From assembly GCF_036370855.1 (NCBI RefSeq), contig NW_026991398.1, positions 62,001-126,000 of the forward strand: DNA of 64,000 bases, in the 5' to 3' direction. The notes under the pieces are model-generated. The model had not been told where the DNA came from. It did no database searches and saw only the letters and a list, made by a program, of their open reading frames with translations. Both the position numbers and the translations under genes were made by a program. Origin of the DNA: Dromaius novaehollandiae. Lineage: Eukaryota; Chordata; Aves; Casuariiformes; Dromaiidae. This document shows positions 44,371 to 56,117 of the stretch, one piece after another (the first letter of the stretch is position 1; every line of letters begins with the position of its first letter).

Positions 44371-45640
44371 GTGCAGGAATGGCCGATCAGGCCAGCACGG
44401 ACACACTGACCTGGGGAGAGGCTCTCTGGGGAGCAGGGACATCTCCAGAGAAGAGCGAAGGAGCAATTGTGTGCTTGTGGGGAGGAATAAATGAAAACCT
44501 GTTTCTGTGTGTGTCAGCTCTGGGCAGGCTGCTCTGACACTGGAGCTGCCTGAGGAGCCCCGGGGCCAGGACTCTTGTGCTGTCCTGGGGAGAGGGGCTG
44601 CCCAGAGGGGCTGCAGGCAGCCAGGGTTAAGGATCTCTGGTCATGAGAGCAGTGGAGACCTGGGGTGCCTGGCCTCCATTGCCTTGTGCCATTGCTGGCC
44701 CCCAGCCCAGGGGCTGATGGGGAGGCTGACAACCCTCTCTGCCCCCCAGCAGCTGCTGTGGCCTGCAGAGGGGCTGGGGCTGTGGAGTGAGTGCCCAGAG
44801 CTCTGCAGCCCCCTGCCACAGGCACTGCTGCGGGGCCACCCCAGCCTGGTCTGCTCTGCTGGGTGGGCTGGGGAGAGGGCAGGGGAGGTGGGGAGAGCTG
44901 GGGAGGGTCTGGTCTAGACTGGAAAGGGCCCAGGAGAGGACAAATGCCAGCAGGCAGCTCCTGCGTGTGAACAGCAGTGTGGGAGCACACAGCTGTGTGC
45001 TTGCAGGCAAATGCAGGTCTGCTAGGAAAGGCAGCAGGACATGGCGGGTGCAGGAGAGAAGAGCCCAGGTTGTTCCCTGTGTTGCACGGACACAGTGGGG
45101 AAGCTGCTGCAGGGCCATCGTCCCAGAGCAGCCCCTCACATCACCCCTTTCCAGCACTGGCTGCTCACCCAGCTGTGGCGTGGTCCCTGGCCAGCTCCAT
45201 CCTCCTGCAAGTCTCTGTATCCCAACAGAGGGGAAAAGACCAGCCTTGCATGGCCTCTCTTCTGCACCAGACACCAGCGGATCCTGGAGCATACCACTGG
45301 CTGGGCAGTGGGTGGGGGATCATTTAGGAGTCATTTAATGACAGCAGTTGCCATGTCCAAGGCATCTGGTTGCAGCTCCAGCCAGGCTCTGGCTTTCCTC
45401 ACTCCATCCCTTTGTGCACGGACAGGGTCTTGATGCTCCCCCTGGGCAGCCCATGCCCCTTCCACCCTCTGAGCACTTCCACCCCAGCACCTTGAGCACC
45501 GGTGCTGCTGCCAGGGCAGAGGTGGAGGATTCCCTGGAGCGTCTCCTCATGGAGCTCCCCAGGGAAACGCTGTGCCCAGCCCCAGCCCCAGTGTGGCGGA
45601 GGGGAGCTGCCCTCTCCCGACCCACCCTGGCGGTGCCAGC
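44371..45640. other. Unassigned GC-rich single-copy stretch
   Basis: It separates OR unit 2 from the second Q segment and has no copy in the window. Both strands are open for up to 221 codons, as expected of GC-rich DNA, without recognisable domains. A short frame near 45,520-45,590 (EVEDSLERLLMELPRE) could form a helix, but I would not call it a gene. Confidence 0.4.
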
Positions 45641-47284
45641 CCCAGGTGTTGGCTACATGTCCAGACTTCACTAGGAGACACTCTGGATCGATCTCAACTA
45701 GAGAATGTTGCTGTCCCTTATTCTGAAAGTGGGAAAATAATAATCCGAATAAATAAATAATCCGGAAAAAACCACCACCCTTTCAAAGCAGAAATGCTTG
45801 AATACTATTGCAGTCTCCATCTTTCAGCTACACTCCCGAAACATCTTCCATTAGCCATACAAGATTTGAAGAAAATTACAGGAAGAGATGTGGTTCATCA
45901 GGGCTTTTGCATTTTAATGATCCCCATGGTGGATTTGGTGCTGAGTCCATGAACCACAGCTCCTCGCAGGATATTGCAGAAAATGTCCCAGAAGTCAAAG
46001 AAGCAAAGCCCAAAATTTCTTTGAGTGTTAGTGGGTCCCATTGAGAGCCATGAGCAACAAAGTCTCCCCAGGGGCTGATCTGAGCAGAGAATTGTGATCA
46101 CTGACTACAAGCAGGCAAAGGAAATGTGCAGGTGTTTCTAATGCCAAGTCAACCTTGATGTGCTTGATCAAGCAAAATGGGCAAGGATGGACACCCAGCC
46201 CCTGGGAAGGCAGATCCTTTTCTCCCACGTTTCCCAGGGCTCTTCCTGGGGGCAGGCTGCAGGGGTGTGTGTGCAATGCTGAGAGGACAAGGACACGACA
46301 TCTCTTGGGGTCTCCTGGGGGACAAGCGGCCCTCAGGCTTGCCTGTGCCCTCGACTGTCTCCACCACAGGCTGTCCTACACTGTCCCACGCCTGCTGCCG
46401 TGTCCCAGCAGACTGTAAACCTGCTTCCCCAACTTGCTCTCTCTCACTCCAGGATCTCCCTCCCTTTACTGGTGTCTCTCCATCCTCACTGGCTGTTCCT
46501 TGAAACACAGAGCCAGGGGCTGATCACAGACTCCCTCTGGGTGATCTCTGGCAGCACAGCACTACTCTTTGAGTGACATTTATTGACGTTAATGTCCAGT
46601 CTGAACCTCCCAAGCTGCAGTTTGTGACCGTTTCCCCTTCTCATGCTGTTTCCCACTACCAAGAGAAGCTCCTGGGAGTCCCACCCTGGGACACACTACT
46701 GCAGCTGTGGCCACCCCAGTGCTGAGTTGAGGGGGAAAATGGCTCCCCTGGTCTGCTGGCCAAGCTCTTCCTAATGTAGCCCATGGACCTCTGGCCTTAT
46801 TCACAATGAGTGTGCCCCACTGGTGTGTATGGCATTTCTCATGATGCCCAGGCCCATCTCCTCAGGGTCACTCCTCAGCTGGTAAGGTCCCAACCTGCCC
46901 TGATGCATGGAGTTATCCTTCCCCAGGTGCAGGACTTGCCCCTTCCCCTTGGAAAACTTCAGGAGGTTTCTGTTGGCCAAACCCTCAGGTTTCTAAAGGT
47001 CCCCCAGGCTGAAGCTCTCCTATGTCAGCTGTGAATGTGTGTGTGTGCAGATGGCTCACGCTGACTTATGGTGTCTCCAGCAGGATAACAGCATGAGGGA
47101 TTGCAGGACACCACGAGTAATAAAAGGAGGTTGTAGTTCAATGGAATTCCTGGCTGAAACAGGAATTACCAAGGCAACAATCTCAGAAACACCAAATGAG
47201 GGAGCAAGGCAAGCAAAACCAGGGCCCATGGGAAAAGTGTAAACAGAAATGTGCTGGTTTTTTTCTGGGACAGTGTGATGATGG
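45640..47284 (+). repeat. Duplicated intergenic segment (Q), copy 2
   Basis: Direct match to 35,360-37,140. It includes a CR1 remnant on the minus strand at about 46,840-47,010. The provirus begins where the match ends. Confidence 0.75.
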
Positions 47285-47672
47285 TGTGACCGTAAGGCAG
47301 GAAAGGGAGGGTTGGATAATGTTGTAGAGGGACACTTGAGGTTCATGAGGGGTTAAACAGAGTAGATTTAATGGACTGGGAACTGTGTGGGGGGAATTGC
47401 TGATGGGAGACTGTTGGACGCACGGGTCAGATGCCCAGGCGGGACTCACTCTGTGTATCCTAAGGGCCCCTTTTATCTCCTAGAACTATTTTCCTTATCT
47501 CAGCTGTGCTAACCTTGAGTAGCTCCTGGCTGCAAAGGAGGTAGATGTGCTTGACAAAATGGAATAAACATTTCTGGCCTTGACGAGTTTTGGTCAGCGT
47601 GCAGACAGCACACGCTGGGGCTGTGATCACGTACTCTGCCAGTCCCCTGACTCCTCACCAGTTCTCACTGCA
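47285..47672 (-). mobile_element. 3' LTR of the ERV-L-like provirus
   Basis: This aligns with 50,140-50,607 in the same orientation. Both start TGTGACCG on the + strand and end in CA, and share TCCTAAGGGCCCCTT and TATCTCAGCTGTGCTAACCT. It is about 80 bp shorter through several small deletions. The element reads on the minus strand, so this left-hand copy is the 3' LTR. Confidence 0.85.
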
Positions 47673-47682
47673 CTCCACCCCC
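47673..47682 (-). other. Polypurine tract of the provirus
   Basis: On the minus strand GGGGGTGGAG directly abuts the start of the 3' LTR (TGCAGTGAGAAC). This is the expected position and composition of a retroviral polypurine tract, and it fixes both the LTR edge and the orientation. Confidence 0.7.
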
Positions 47683-48299
47683 TGACTGACAGAGACGTGG
47701 TGTTGGTGCCACCAGTGTGTAGGCAAGGTTTGGACATGCCTTTCAGGCATTAGCTGAACTGACAGCTAAGGTGTACAAGCAACTAAATTATAGCAAATAT
47801 ATAGTAAATTATAGCATACATGCAAGCAAAAACAATCTGCCCAGAAGACCAAGAGTTTAATGCATTCTCCCACTGTCCTAAATTCGACAGCCATGATGAC
47901 AGTCACTGCCAGGGGTTGTCCCACACTGATTCTTTGGATTTGACATCACTTAGTGCTTGGAGTAGGCTCATAATCTTCTGGATGTTGGGTTTGATGTGCT
48001 GACTGCAGGTTTGTCGGTGTCCCAACTGCCGTCAGAGTACAGGGTTAGGATGGAGAGCAGCAATGTCGCAGCTCCACTCAGCATACTCATCAGGTCTCGG
48101 TTCTCTGGGTGAGAATCTCCTGGAGGGAACATGGACTGAGGCACTTTCCCCTTTGATTAGTCCCAGGTGGGTGCCTCCTGGCCCATCAGCAATGATTTCC
48201 CCCTCCAACTGTTTGGGTTTAGTCGGATCATGCACCCTCTATACCCAACACCACCTGGATGCTGAGTGGGCTGCAAGAATCACCTGCCTGGGCAGTGGG

Positions 48300-48570
48300 G
48301 ACCCCTATCTGCTCAGATATCAGTTGGGCTGTTGGGTCTCCCTGTGTACATCGCAGGGGTTGGGATCTGGTGTAGTGGATCACAATTCTCACCTCCTCAA
48401 GGACAGTTCAAGTCAATGACACCTGCAACGATGCCCACCCCCACCCTGGAGAGCTAAACTATTGCTGGGCACCAAGTGACCATAATGCTTCTGAGGTATG
48501 GTGACCACCAACCGCACACTCACAAGATGCTGGCTCTCCGCTTCCAGAGTTATTTCTTTGTGTGGCAATC
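48300..48570 (-). pseudogene. dUTPase domain remnant of the provirus
   Basis: Downstream of integrase, on the minus strand, two frames together show dUTPase-like blocks: a HYGHLVPSNSLALQG stretch resembling motif 2, VID resembling the catalytic-loop motif 3, and VRIVIH then GDPTAQLIS resembling the later motifs. A stop and at least one frameshift separate them, so the enzyme is dead. A dUTPase placed after integrase is characteristic of ERV-L (class III) elements. Between here and 47,683 I see only the decayed end of pol and no envelope gene. Confidence 0.6.
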
Positions 48571-49268
48571 GCAGACCCAACCCTGCACTCCCGGGCTTGG
48601 CTCACATGGGGAGGCAGGTTTGGGGGTGCAGCCGTTGCACTCTGAGCACACGTCTGCTCCATGGATTCCCCTTGGAAATGAGCATACGGTGTAGAGCCAC
48701 ATGGTGGGTGGTCACTGAGGTAGGTAGCTGCCTGGGGAACATTATTGCTCCAATCTGTGAAGGTACCAGCAGAGGACAATTTGCACAGCTGCTCTTTGAG
48801 CAGCCTGTTCATTTGCTCTGTCAGTCCTGCCCTTTGCAGAAGGCAGGGTATGTGATATGTCCAGGCTATTCCCCCCTCTCCAGCCCGGTTCTGAACATCA
48901 TTGCCTGTAAAATGAGTGCCCTGATCACTTTGGATTTCCACTGGGGAACCGTATAACCCAATCAAATCTTCCAGTGCCTTCATGGTGTGAACTTGGGTGT
49001 CTGTGGTGCAGGAGCGGGTGTACAACAGACCAGAGCAGGTACCTACAGCAGCCAGGACATATCTGTGCTGCTGGCTCTCCTGTAAGGGTCCGATATGATC
49101 AGTTTGCCACACGTCCCCAGGCTTTTGTCCTCTGCAGATATATCCCTTATTGGTCCACAACTGCTGTGGAGCTAAGCGGGTGCAACGGGGGCAACACTGC
49201 CTGGCCCCTGTTTGTGCCACTGGCAGCTCCCCCTCCATGCACGCTGCTGGTGGGGCAGTGGGTGTCAT
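48571..49268 (-). pseudogene. ERV-L-like integrase remnant
   Basis: A minus-strand frame, open over most of the integrase, carries the catalytic core: WQTDHIG with the first Asp, then IQSDQGTHFTG with the second Asp, then GLTEQMNRLLKEQL with the Glu. There are exactly 35 residues between the second Asp and the Glu (DD35E). Only the CxxC half of the N-terminal zinc site is visible (CPRC), because the frame begins where protease and reverse transcriptase have been deleted. The core is well preserved but cannot be expressed as a normal pol protein from this locus. Confidence 0.8.
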
Positions 49269-49299
49269 GGATCCCCCTTGCGCTCTCCTCGGATCCTGG

Positions 49300-50083
49300 G
49301 GCAGAGCTCCGTCCTACCAAGCTCCTCTCTAGTAAAATAAACCATCTCTGCCCCATCGCCCCACAGCCTGAACAGCCACTCTAACAAGCCTTCACAGGGC
49401 TGCTGCCTGCAGCACCCTGCACATCCTGCAGCTCTGAGGCTTTAAAATCACCAGTAGTTGTGGTCCCTTGCAGATTGGCTGCATTTGGTCCAGTGAGCAG
49501 CTGCTCTGCCACCGGCCGGGCAGCTGCCTCCCCCTCCTGCTCTGTGTCTGATTCCAAGCTGGGGGCCTCGTCAGGGTCCCAGATGTTCCCATCCCAAGTT
49601 TCTGGATCCCAATCTGCTTTTCGCACCAGTGCCCACACCACCAGGGGATGGACATCTCGCCGACCCCCCGTCAACTCTGGCAATTTGCAATGTGGGCAGC
49701 CAAAACGGCATGTTGGTGCTACAGCTTCTTGGCTCCATCTGCAGTTGCAGCCTCCTGGGAGGCTTGGCAAGCCTCCTTAGCAGCTTTGAGTTCACTTTCC
49801 AACTGCCCGTTTCACTGGTGCTGCATCAGTAACGCCTTGTCCAGGGTGCAGAGAGCAGTCAGGAGGATCCGCCCCAGATCCTCCACTACCTTGTGCACTG
49901 CCAGCCCTGTTTTTTCCAGCTGGAGCTTGGAAACCAGTTCCAGAAGCCGCTCTGGGGATCCCCCCAGCTCACTCTCTAGCTCCGGCCATGCTGTGGGGGT
50001 GACCTACCCCACCAGCTTGCTAGCCATGGGTGCCCACCGACCTGTAACGGCCACCCAGGAGCATGGCTCCCTGCCTCCTCCAT
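49300..50083 (-). pseudogene. gag-like remnant of the provirus
   Basis: An ATG at 50,083, about 55 nt inside the 5' LTR, opens a frame that soon meets stops and frameshifts. Decayed coding continues to about 49,300, passing a helical stretch (LESELKAAKEACQASQEAA) that looks like a coiled coil, then an acidic segment. There is no CCHC zinc knuckle. Sequence then passes directly into integrase, so PR and RT are lost. Assignment to gag rests on position. Confidence 0.5.
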
Positions 50084-50120
50084 GTCCTTTCGCCTCCAAA
50101 GAGTTATCTCCACACCGTTC

Positions 50121-50137
50121 TCCTGCCAACTACGCCA
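50121..50137 (-). other. Probable primer-binding site
   Basis: On the minus strand TGGCGTAGTTGGCAGGA starts two bases inside the 5' LTR, where a tRNA primer-binding site is expected. It starts with TGG, as such sites do. I cannot say which tRNA it matches. Confidence 0.45.
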
Positions 50138-50139
50138 AA

Positions 50140-50607
50140 TGTGACCGCAAGGCAGGCAAGAGAAGGTCGCACACCAGCGGAGAGAGACACTCAAGGTTCG
50201 TAAGGGATTAAACAGGATAGATTTAATAAAAACCTTACACTATGGACTGCACGGGGAGTCCTGGGAAATGTTCGAAGGGGTTGCTGATGGGAGGCTGCTA
50301 GAAGCACGGGACGGACACACGGATTGGACACCCAGGTGGGACTCATGGGTCAGACACCCAGGCAGGGCTCGACTCATTGTATCCTAAGGGCCCCTTAAGT
50401 CTACTAGAACTATTTCCTTATCTCAGCTGTGCTAACCTAGAGAAGCTACTCTCCAGGGAGCAGCTAGACGTTCTTGACAAAAGGGAATATACATGTCTGG
50501 CCTTGATGGGAATTTGGTCAGTGTGTAGTTTCACATGCTGGGGCTGCTGCCACACACTCTGCCAGTCCCCGACTCCTCGCCAGGTCTTCCACAGGTGTTC
50601 TCACTAC
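50140..50607 (-). mobile_element. 5' LTR of the ERV-L-like provirus
   Basis: The longer and probably more complete LTR. It reads TGTGACCG to CACTACA on the + strand and so starts TGTAGTGAGAAC in element orientation, with an ATTAAA-type poly(A) motif near its end. Divergence and indels against the 3' LTR show the insertion is old. The base pairs flanking the two LTRs (GATGG and GTGGG) are not a clear target duplication. Confidence 0.85.
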
Positions 50608-50924
50608 AGTGGGGAATGGCCAGTGCTGGCCAGAGATGCAGCCCTGTTTGAGGCCCCCCACAAGATGAAGATGGTCTACAGGCCCATGCTCCCTGCCAGC
50701 CCTGCAGAGGACCCGGGAGAGGGCTCATCCTGCCAAGACTCACGGCTGGACATCCAATCCTCTAGCTAGGCATGGAGCCTTGTCTGGGTGTGACTTTTGG
50801 GATAAGAACCAGCGCACAGGGTGGGGGAGATTGTCGCAAGAATATGTGGGGACAGCAGCAAACTGATGTAGCTCCCGGGTCCTGCTTCTTTCAATGCAAG
50901 CTCTGACAAAGGGTCCCAGGCTTC
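50608..50924. other. Unassigned flank of the provirus
   Basis: Single-copy in this window. A + strand frame to 50,769 includes ARDAALFEAPHKMKMVYRPM, which looks protein-like but has no recognised homolog and no splice evidence I would trust. It may be a gene or transposon fragment. Confidence 0.3.
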
Positions 50925-52194
50925 TTTTTGGTGCCACCCATCAGGATAGAGGATGGCATGATGAGCTGGGAGGGTGGGGAACATTAATGCTTCTTCAGCC
51001 ACTTCCCAGGCCATGTGGAGGGCCAAGACAGTGAGGGCTTCTGGCTCTGCACCGTGAGCTCACTTTATTGTACCCACAACCTGAACATTGTCTTGGATTA
51101 AATGTCAGCTTTTTTCTCCCCAAGACACTTTTAAGCCCAGTTCCACTTTCTTCTCATCTCTCCCAAACCTTCCTCTGATCCTGCCGGCCATTCCCATACC
51201 CCTCCCCTGTTCTCCCACAGGACCCTGAGCTGACGGTGCTGCTCTGCAAAGCAAGCAGGCTGTGAGGCCACGGGGTGACTCTGCACTGGCCGTGCTGGTC
51301 AGGGTGGGAATCAGACCCAACCAAATGGGGATGACAGCTTCTAATCCCTCCAGGGACTGCAGATGTGTCAGGTGCTTGCAGGGTCTATGGAGGATTTCCA
51401 AGGGTGCTAGTTGTGTCCAGGTGCACCTCTAGATCCTGGTTCTGGAATTTCACAGAGGGTGACACGAATTGCTCTCCAGTCTCCCTTCCCTATGCCAGCT
51501 GGGTCCTCACTGCCTCTGCTGGGATTGCAGAGGCCTCCTTTGCCTGCAGATCCCTGGGTTTTGCACTTTAAGTGACTCCACCTTGGAGGACCTCTCCCTT
51601 TGTGAGGCTCCCCTCACTGCCCATGCCAGGCACACGCTCTCCCAGCAGATCCCCTGTGCTCTCCTGGCAGCTCCAGCTTCCCCTCCAGAAGGACAGGCAT
51701 CTGACACGGGGCCTTAACATGTGGCACAGCTCTGGGTATGTAAAGTCATGACCATTCATCCCCTCCACTATCACTGGACACTGATGGGGGAGTGCTAAAT
51801 CCAGCCCTTGGTCTCTAAGAGATCATTACACGATTATGAGCTTTTTGCTCCTGAACCCATGGACAACCCCTACTCAGCAGGCCCTTCTGGAGTGCAATTC
51901 CTTGGGCCTATTCTTGACAGCAGCTTTGGAGGAAGCCCAGCCTTCATGCATGGCACTGGGTAGAACCTGCTTTATTACAGAGATACTGTGAGGGAGTCAG
52001 CTCTGACCCGGTTATTATTAATTAGACAGAATTTTATGTAGACATCGGGTGAGACGGAGCAGTCTCAGTAAAAGTGGAATGAATCCAAGCATTTGCACAG
52101 CAATATAACAAATAATACTACTAATAATAGTAATAAGAGTAATAATGAAAATAAAGTGAACAACACATCGTCCTGGTGTGGGAGACAGTGGGAT
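50925..52194 (-). other. 3' flank of OR gene 3, with poly(A) signal
   Basis: Direct match to 15,850-17,131. An AATAAA on the minus strand at 51,976-51,971 lies about 220 bp after the OR stop, equivalent to 16,917-16,912. Confidence 0.65.
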
Positions 52195-53154
52195 TCATTT
52201 GTGGAGAGAAATGGCAATTTTACCATGGTTGAAAAATGTCCATGAAATCACTTTCCTCAGGGCATCCTTGAGCTCCTTGTTCCTCATGCTGTAGATGAGG
52301 GGGTTCACTGCTGGAGGCACCACTGAGTACAGAACAGCCAGCACCAGATCCAGAGCTGGGGAGGAGAGGGAGGGGGGCTTCAGGTAGGCAAAAAATGAGG
52401 TGCTGATGAACAGGGAGACCACGGCCAGGTGCGGGAGGCACATGGAAAAGGCTTTGTGCCGGCCCTGCTCAGAGGGGATCCTCAGCACAGCAGTGAAGAT
52501 CTGCATGTAGGACAGCACAATGAAAACGAAACACACAAAGCCTAAACAGGCACTAACCACAATAAGCCCCACTTCCGTGAGGTAGGCGTCTGAGCAGGAG
52601 AGCTTGAGGATCTGGGGGATTTCACAGAAGAACTGGTCCACTGTGTTGCCTTGGCAGAGTGGTATTGAAAATGTGTTAGCAGTGTGCAGGAGAGCATTGA
52701 GAAAACCACTGGCCCAGGCAGCTGCTGCCATTTGGACACAAGCTCTGCTGCCCATGAGGGTCCCGTAGTGCAGGGGTCTGCAGATGGCAATGTAGCGGTC
52801 ATAGGCCATGACTGTGAGGAGAGAATACTCTCCCCCAAACAAGAAGACAAATAGGAAGACCTGAGCAGCACATCCCAAGTAGGAAATGGCCGTCGTGTCC
52901 CACAGGGAATTGGCCATGGATTTGGGGATAGTGGTGGAGATGGTGCCAAGGTCAAGGAGGGAGAGGTTGAGGAGGAAGAAGTACATGGGGGTGTGGAGGC
53001 GGTGGTCGCAGGCTACGGCTGTGATGATGAGGCCGTTGCCCAGGAGGGCAGCCAGGTAGATGCCCAGGAAGAGCGAGAAGTGCAAGAGCTGCAGCTCCCG
53101 TGTGTCTGCAAACCCCAGGAGGAGGAACTCATTGAGGGAGCTGCTGTTGGACAT
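52195..53154 (-). CDS. OR14-like: Olfactory receptor, family 14-like (OR gene 3)
   Basis: An intact 319-residue odorant receptor and the direct-repeat partner of OR gene 1. It carries every canonical OR element: NSS near the N-terminus, GN in helix 1, PMYFF in helix 2, C95, MAYDRYIAICRPLHY (helix 3), loop-2 cysteines, KAFSMCLPHL and PAVNPLIYSMRN, with the same tail type as gene 1 (ending SLHK). I choose the ATG at 53,154. It is the conserved MSNSSSL start, 24 nt after a strong acceptor (TTCTTGGGACAG); the in-frame ATG at 53,187 lies before that acceptor. Differences from gene 1 cluster in helices 3, 5 and 6, where odorant-contact residues usually sit. It shares the FISTSFFAYLKPPSLSSP block with gene 2 rather than gene 1, suggesting gene conversion. 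Confidence 0.97.
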   Translation of the reverse strand: MSNSSSLNEFLLLGFADTRELQLLHFSLFLGIYLAALLGNGLIITAVACDHRLHTPMYFFLLNLSLLDLGTISTTIPKSMANSLWDTTAISYLGCAAQVFLFVFLFGGEYSLLTVMAYDRYIAICRPLHYGTLMGSRACVQMAAAAWASGFLNALLHTANTFSIPLCQGNTVDQFFCEIPQILKLSCSDAYLTEVGLIVVSACLGFVCFVFIVLSYMQIFTAVLRIPSEQGRHKAFSMCLPHLAVVSLFISTSFFAYLKPPSLSSPALDLVLAVLYSVVPPAVNPLIYSMRNKELKDALRKVISWTFFNHGKIAISLHK

Positions 53155-56117
53155 TTTGCTATCTCCAGGCATGGCGGACTGTCCCAAGAAGAAAAGACGT
53201 TGAGAAGTTAGGAGAGAATTTTCAAGCCAAAAAAAAAAAAAAAAACCCCAATGTTGCAGTTCTCATACAACCCGCCACATTGCCTCTCTCTTTACTGAGA
53301 CGATCTCTGTGCAGCTGCCTTGCTTCAGCTCCACTTTGCACTGGCTGAGTGTGCTGCTGTGAGGAGCAGGGGCCTCTGCCCATGGGCTCCAGAGGAGTCC
53401 GTCCTGCTGTACAGTAGTGGGAACAGGTTTGACTATCCCTGACATTCACAGTTTCTGTCAGGTGAAATACACTTATCATGTAGAAGAGCTTTACATCATC
53501 CTCACTCCCAATTCTAAAGGATAAGGTTTGAGGAACAGAGCTTCAGGGATTTTGTAGGCATTTTACTTTCTTTTAGATGTCACCCATGGGAGAGTGTTCC
53601 TGAAAGGTACAAATCCTTAGCATTTCTACTGTGAGTCCTGAGAGGAAAACATCCACTGTTCCTTGTTACAGAGTGAGGACAGCTGGTCTGTCTATTAGTC
53701 TCATTGCCAGCTGTCCTGTGCTCACACCTCTTTCAGCTGGAGGATGGTGTTACTCTAAAAAGAAACCAGTCCCTGCTGAGTGCAGACGAGTCCACTTTCA
53801 AAGTGCAGGTCTCCAAACTTCTCATCCTTTCTCAGGGCACCTGAGGGAGCTCTCCACACCCCCCTTCTAGCCAAGGACACACAGGGCTCTTTTCAGCTGC
53901 CCAGTTACACCCTCCCACCACCATCTCCATTCTCTCAGCATCTCTGCAGCTTCTTCATTTGTCTCTCAGATATCACAGAGTTGCTATGAGACAGCTGTGC
54001 CTTTCTGGAGGGCAGCTCCCAGCCTGGCACAACACAGAAAAACAGTCAAAGGACCATCAGGACGGAAGATGGTCTCTCCTTAAGGGAGAGTCACCTCATT
54101 TCCCAGCCCCACGGACTGCCTTTCCTGGAGCTGCACAGCTTAGAAGAGGGCTGGGGAAACCTCACTCCCATGCAGACCCCTCTGTTCCACAACTTGCAGC
54201 ATCAGTGTCTGAACTGCAGCTGAAACCCCCCTAACCCCAGGGAGCCCAAAAGCAACAACAGGAGCATCATGAACAGGAGGGGAAACAAGGAGCAACACCA
54301 TGATCCTGCTGCCAAGGGAGGCAAGGAGAGAGAGAGACAGACAGGCACTCGGGAAAGCCTTCACCTTGCCCAGCTGGGCATGCCACCTCACAGACGGTGA
54401 CATCGCAGGGCAGTCGCTCTCAGCCCCTTTGTTGGGCAGCATGAAATGGGCCCATGGCAGGAGAGAGGCCCCTCTCCTCTGCCAGAGGTCTGGCTGCAGA
54501 GGAGGCGGCTCATGCCCTGGACTCCATGGCTGTCAGGGCAGAGGCTCTGCTGGGTGGAGGGGAGACACAGGGGGCTTGCTCAGAGGAGGGTGTCTGCATT
54601 GGAGGGACTGACCATGGCCACAGAGGTGCTGCTGGAGGTGGAGCCGAAGGGGCTTGCTGAGGTTTCTCACAGACTATTAATCTCTTAGAGTAAAGCTTTA
54701 GGACTCTCAGTTCCTTGCCAAAACAAAACAAAACAAAAAAACAAAAAAAACCCTCTTTCCTTCATTGTCTCTGCCAAAATTAGGGAACTGAAAGCACAGA
54801 CACTAGAAGGAAAGCTCCTTCTCTTTCAAGTAGCCCTTCTCTTGATATTCCTCTTGAAAAGCTGGGAGTCGCTCCTCTCATCCAAAGCTTTGTCCTGCAG
54901 TGCCATAGGGAGATCCCTGGGCAGGCTGAGTGCTGACCCTTGCAGGCAGCAGAGTCACTGCCCCGGGCACACAGCACCCTGGGGTGCAGGGGCACTGCTC
55001 TGAATTACAGCCCTGGGCAGACTGGGTGCATGCTCTGGCTTCACACCCCGCAGCGTCCCTGGGAGAAGAGAGCAGCATGCCCTGTCCCTCTCACTGTGTG
55101 TCAGGGAATCCCTGCTCTGAAACATCTCCTCCTCTGCTTATGCACCAGAGGAGCTGGGAGAATGATCCTTAAAAAGCCTATCAGTCATGGGATGGGCTGG
55201 GTTCAGAAGACCCCTCCAAGAACCTCTGTAGCACTGCCCTGCAGCCAGAGACTTACCATGCAAAGGGCTGTGAAGGTTTCTCCCACAAGCAGCTCTCCTC
55301 TGTCCTCCCACTCCACACTGCCTTCCACTTCTCTCTGCCTTCTCTCAGCTCATGTCAGCAGCAGCAGGCAGTGCCCGCAGCCCTGCTGCTCTTGGCAGAG
55401 GAGCTGCTCCTGCACACAGCTGTGTCTGGGCAGTGCTGCCAGGTTGCCATGAGCTCCCTCCATCCCAGGAGCCTGGCCCCACTCAGGAGCAGAGGCCCAG
55501 CTGAAGACACAAATGTCTCTGTCCCTTGTGCTCCCTCCTCCTGGGAAATGTTCCCTGAAGTGGAACCTATTTCACCTATTGTCCTTCTCTAAAGAGTGGA
55601 GAAAGACAGATTCCAACATTGCAATTTCTTTCTTCAGAGGATGACTATCTATGAGAGGTGGAAATGTCCCACTCGGGAAGGCCTTATTCCCATTTCTTTA
55701 CTAGGCAGGGCGCCTAGAAGGGGACAAGAAGGTTGCTCATGGACACATGGTTTAGGTTTTCATTCAGATGAGTCAATCTGAGCATCACATGCCTGTTTAG
55801 AAGCCTCTGGGCTGCAGTGGGATTCAGATCCTTCCTGTGAATCCCACAAACACACAGGAGGTGTCTCCAGCACAGACAGCATGACACCTACAGGAAAAGC
55901 ATGCCCCTTTGGAATGCATGCTGGTCAAGTGCCCCAGGGCATCTTGGGTTTCCTACATGTGCCAAAAAATTTAATTCCAACACTGCTTTTAGGGAAAGTC
56001 CATCCCATCTACATACAAGCATGCTGCATAAATGGGATTCACACCAAACCGATGTCTCTGCTCTAGTCTCTGCACTCTCCAGCCCTTCTTGCTCTCCTCC
56101 CCATGAATGTCTTCTCA
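53155..56117 (-). other. Upstream region of OR gene 3
   Basis: Direct match to 18,092-21,407. It contains a poly-A run (53,229-53,246) and an A-rich simple repeat with C interruptions at 54,719-54,752. The block 55,160-55,560 is strongly conserved with 20,040-20,420. It is about 350 bp shorter than the first copy; the region equivalent to 20,720-21,140 is missing near 55,860. No gene is recognised apart from the expected, unplaced OR 5' exon. Confidence 0.5.

Noticed and set aside
44507-45292. Long overlapping open frames on both strands
   Set aside because: GC-rich single-copy DNA without recognisable domain, and similar lengths on both strands suggest chance.
48459-49268. Integrase frame as a domesticated host gene
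   Set aside because: It lies inside a decayed provirus with flanking LTRs, lacks the intact zinc-binding N-terminus and joins a broken dUTPase; nothing indicates host use.
50610-50769. Protein-like frame next to the provirus (ARDAALFEAPHKMKMVY)
   Set aside because: No recognised family, no second copy and no convincing splice sites; kept only as an unassigned stretch.
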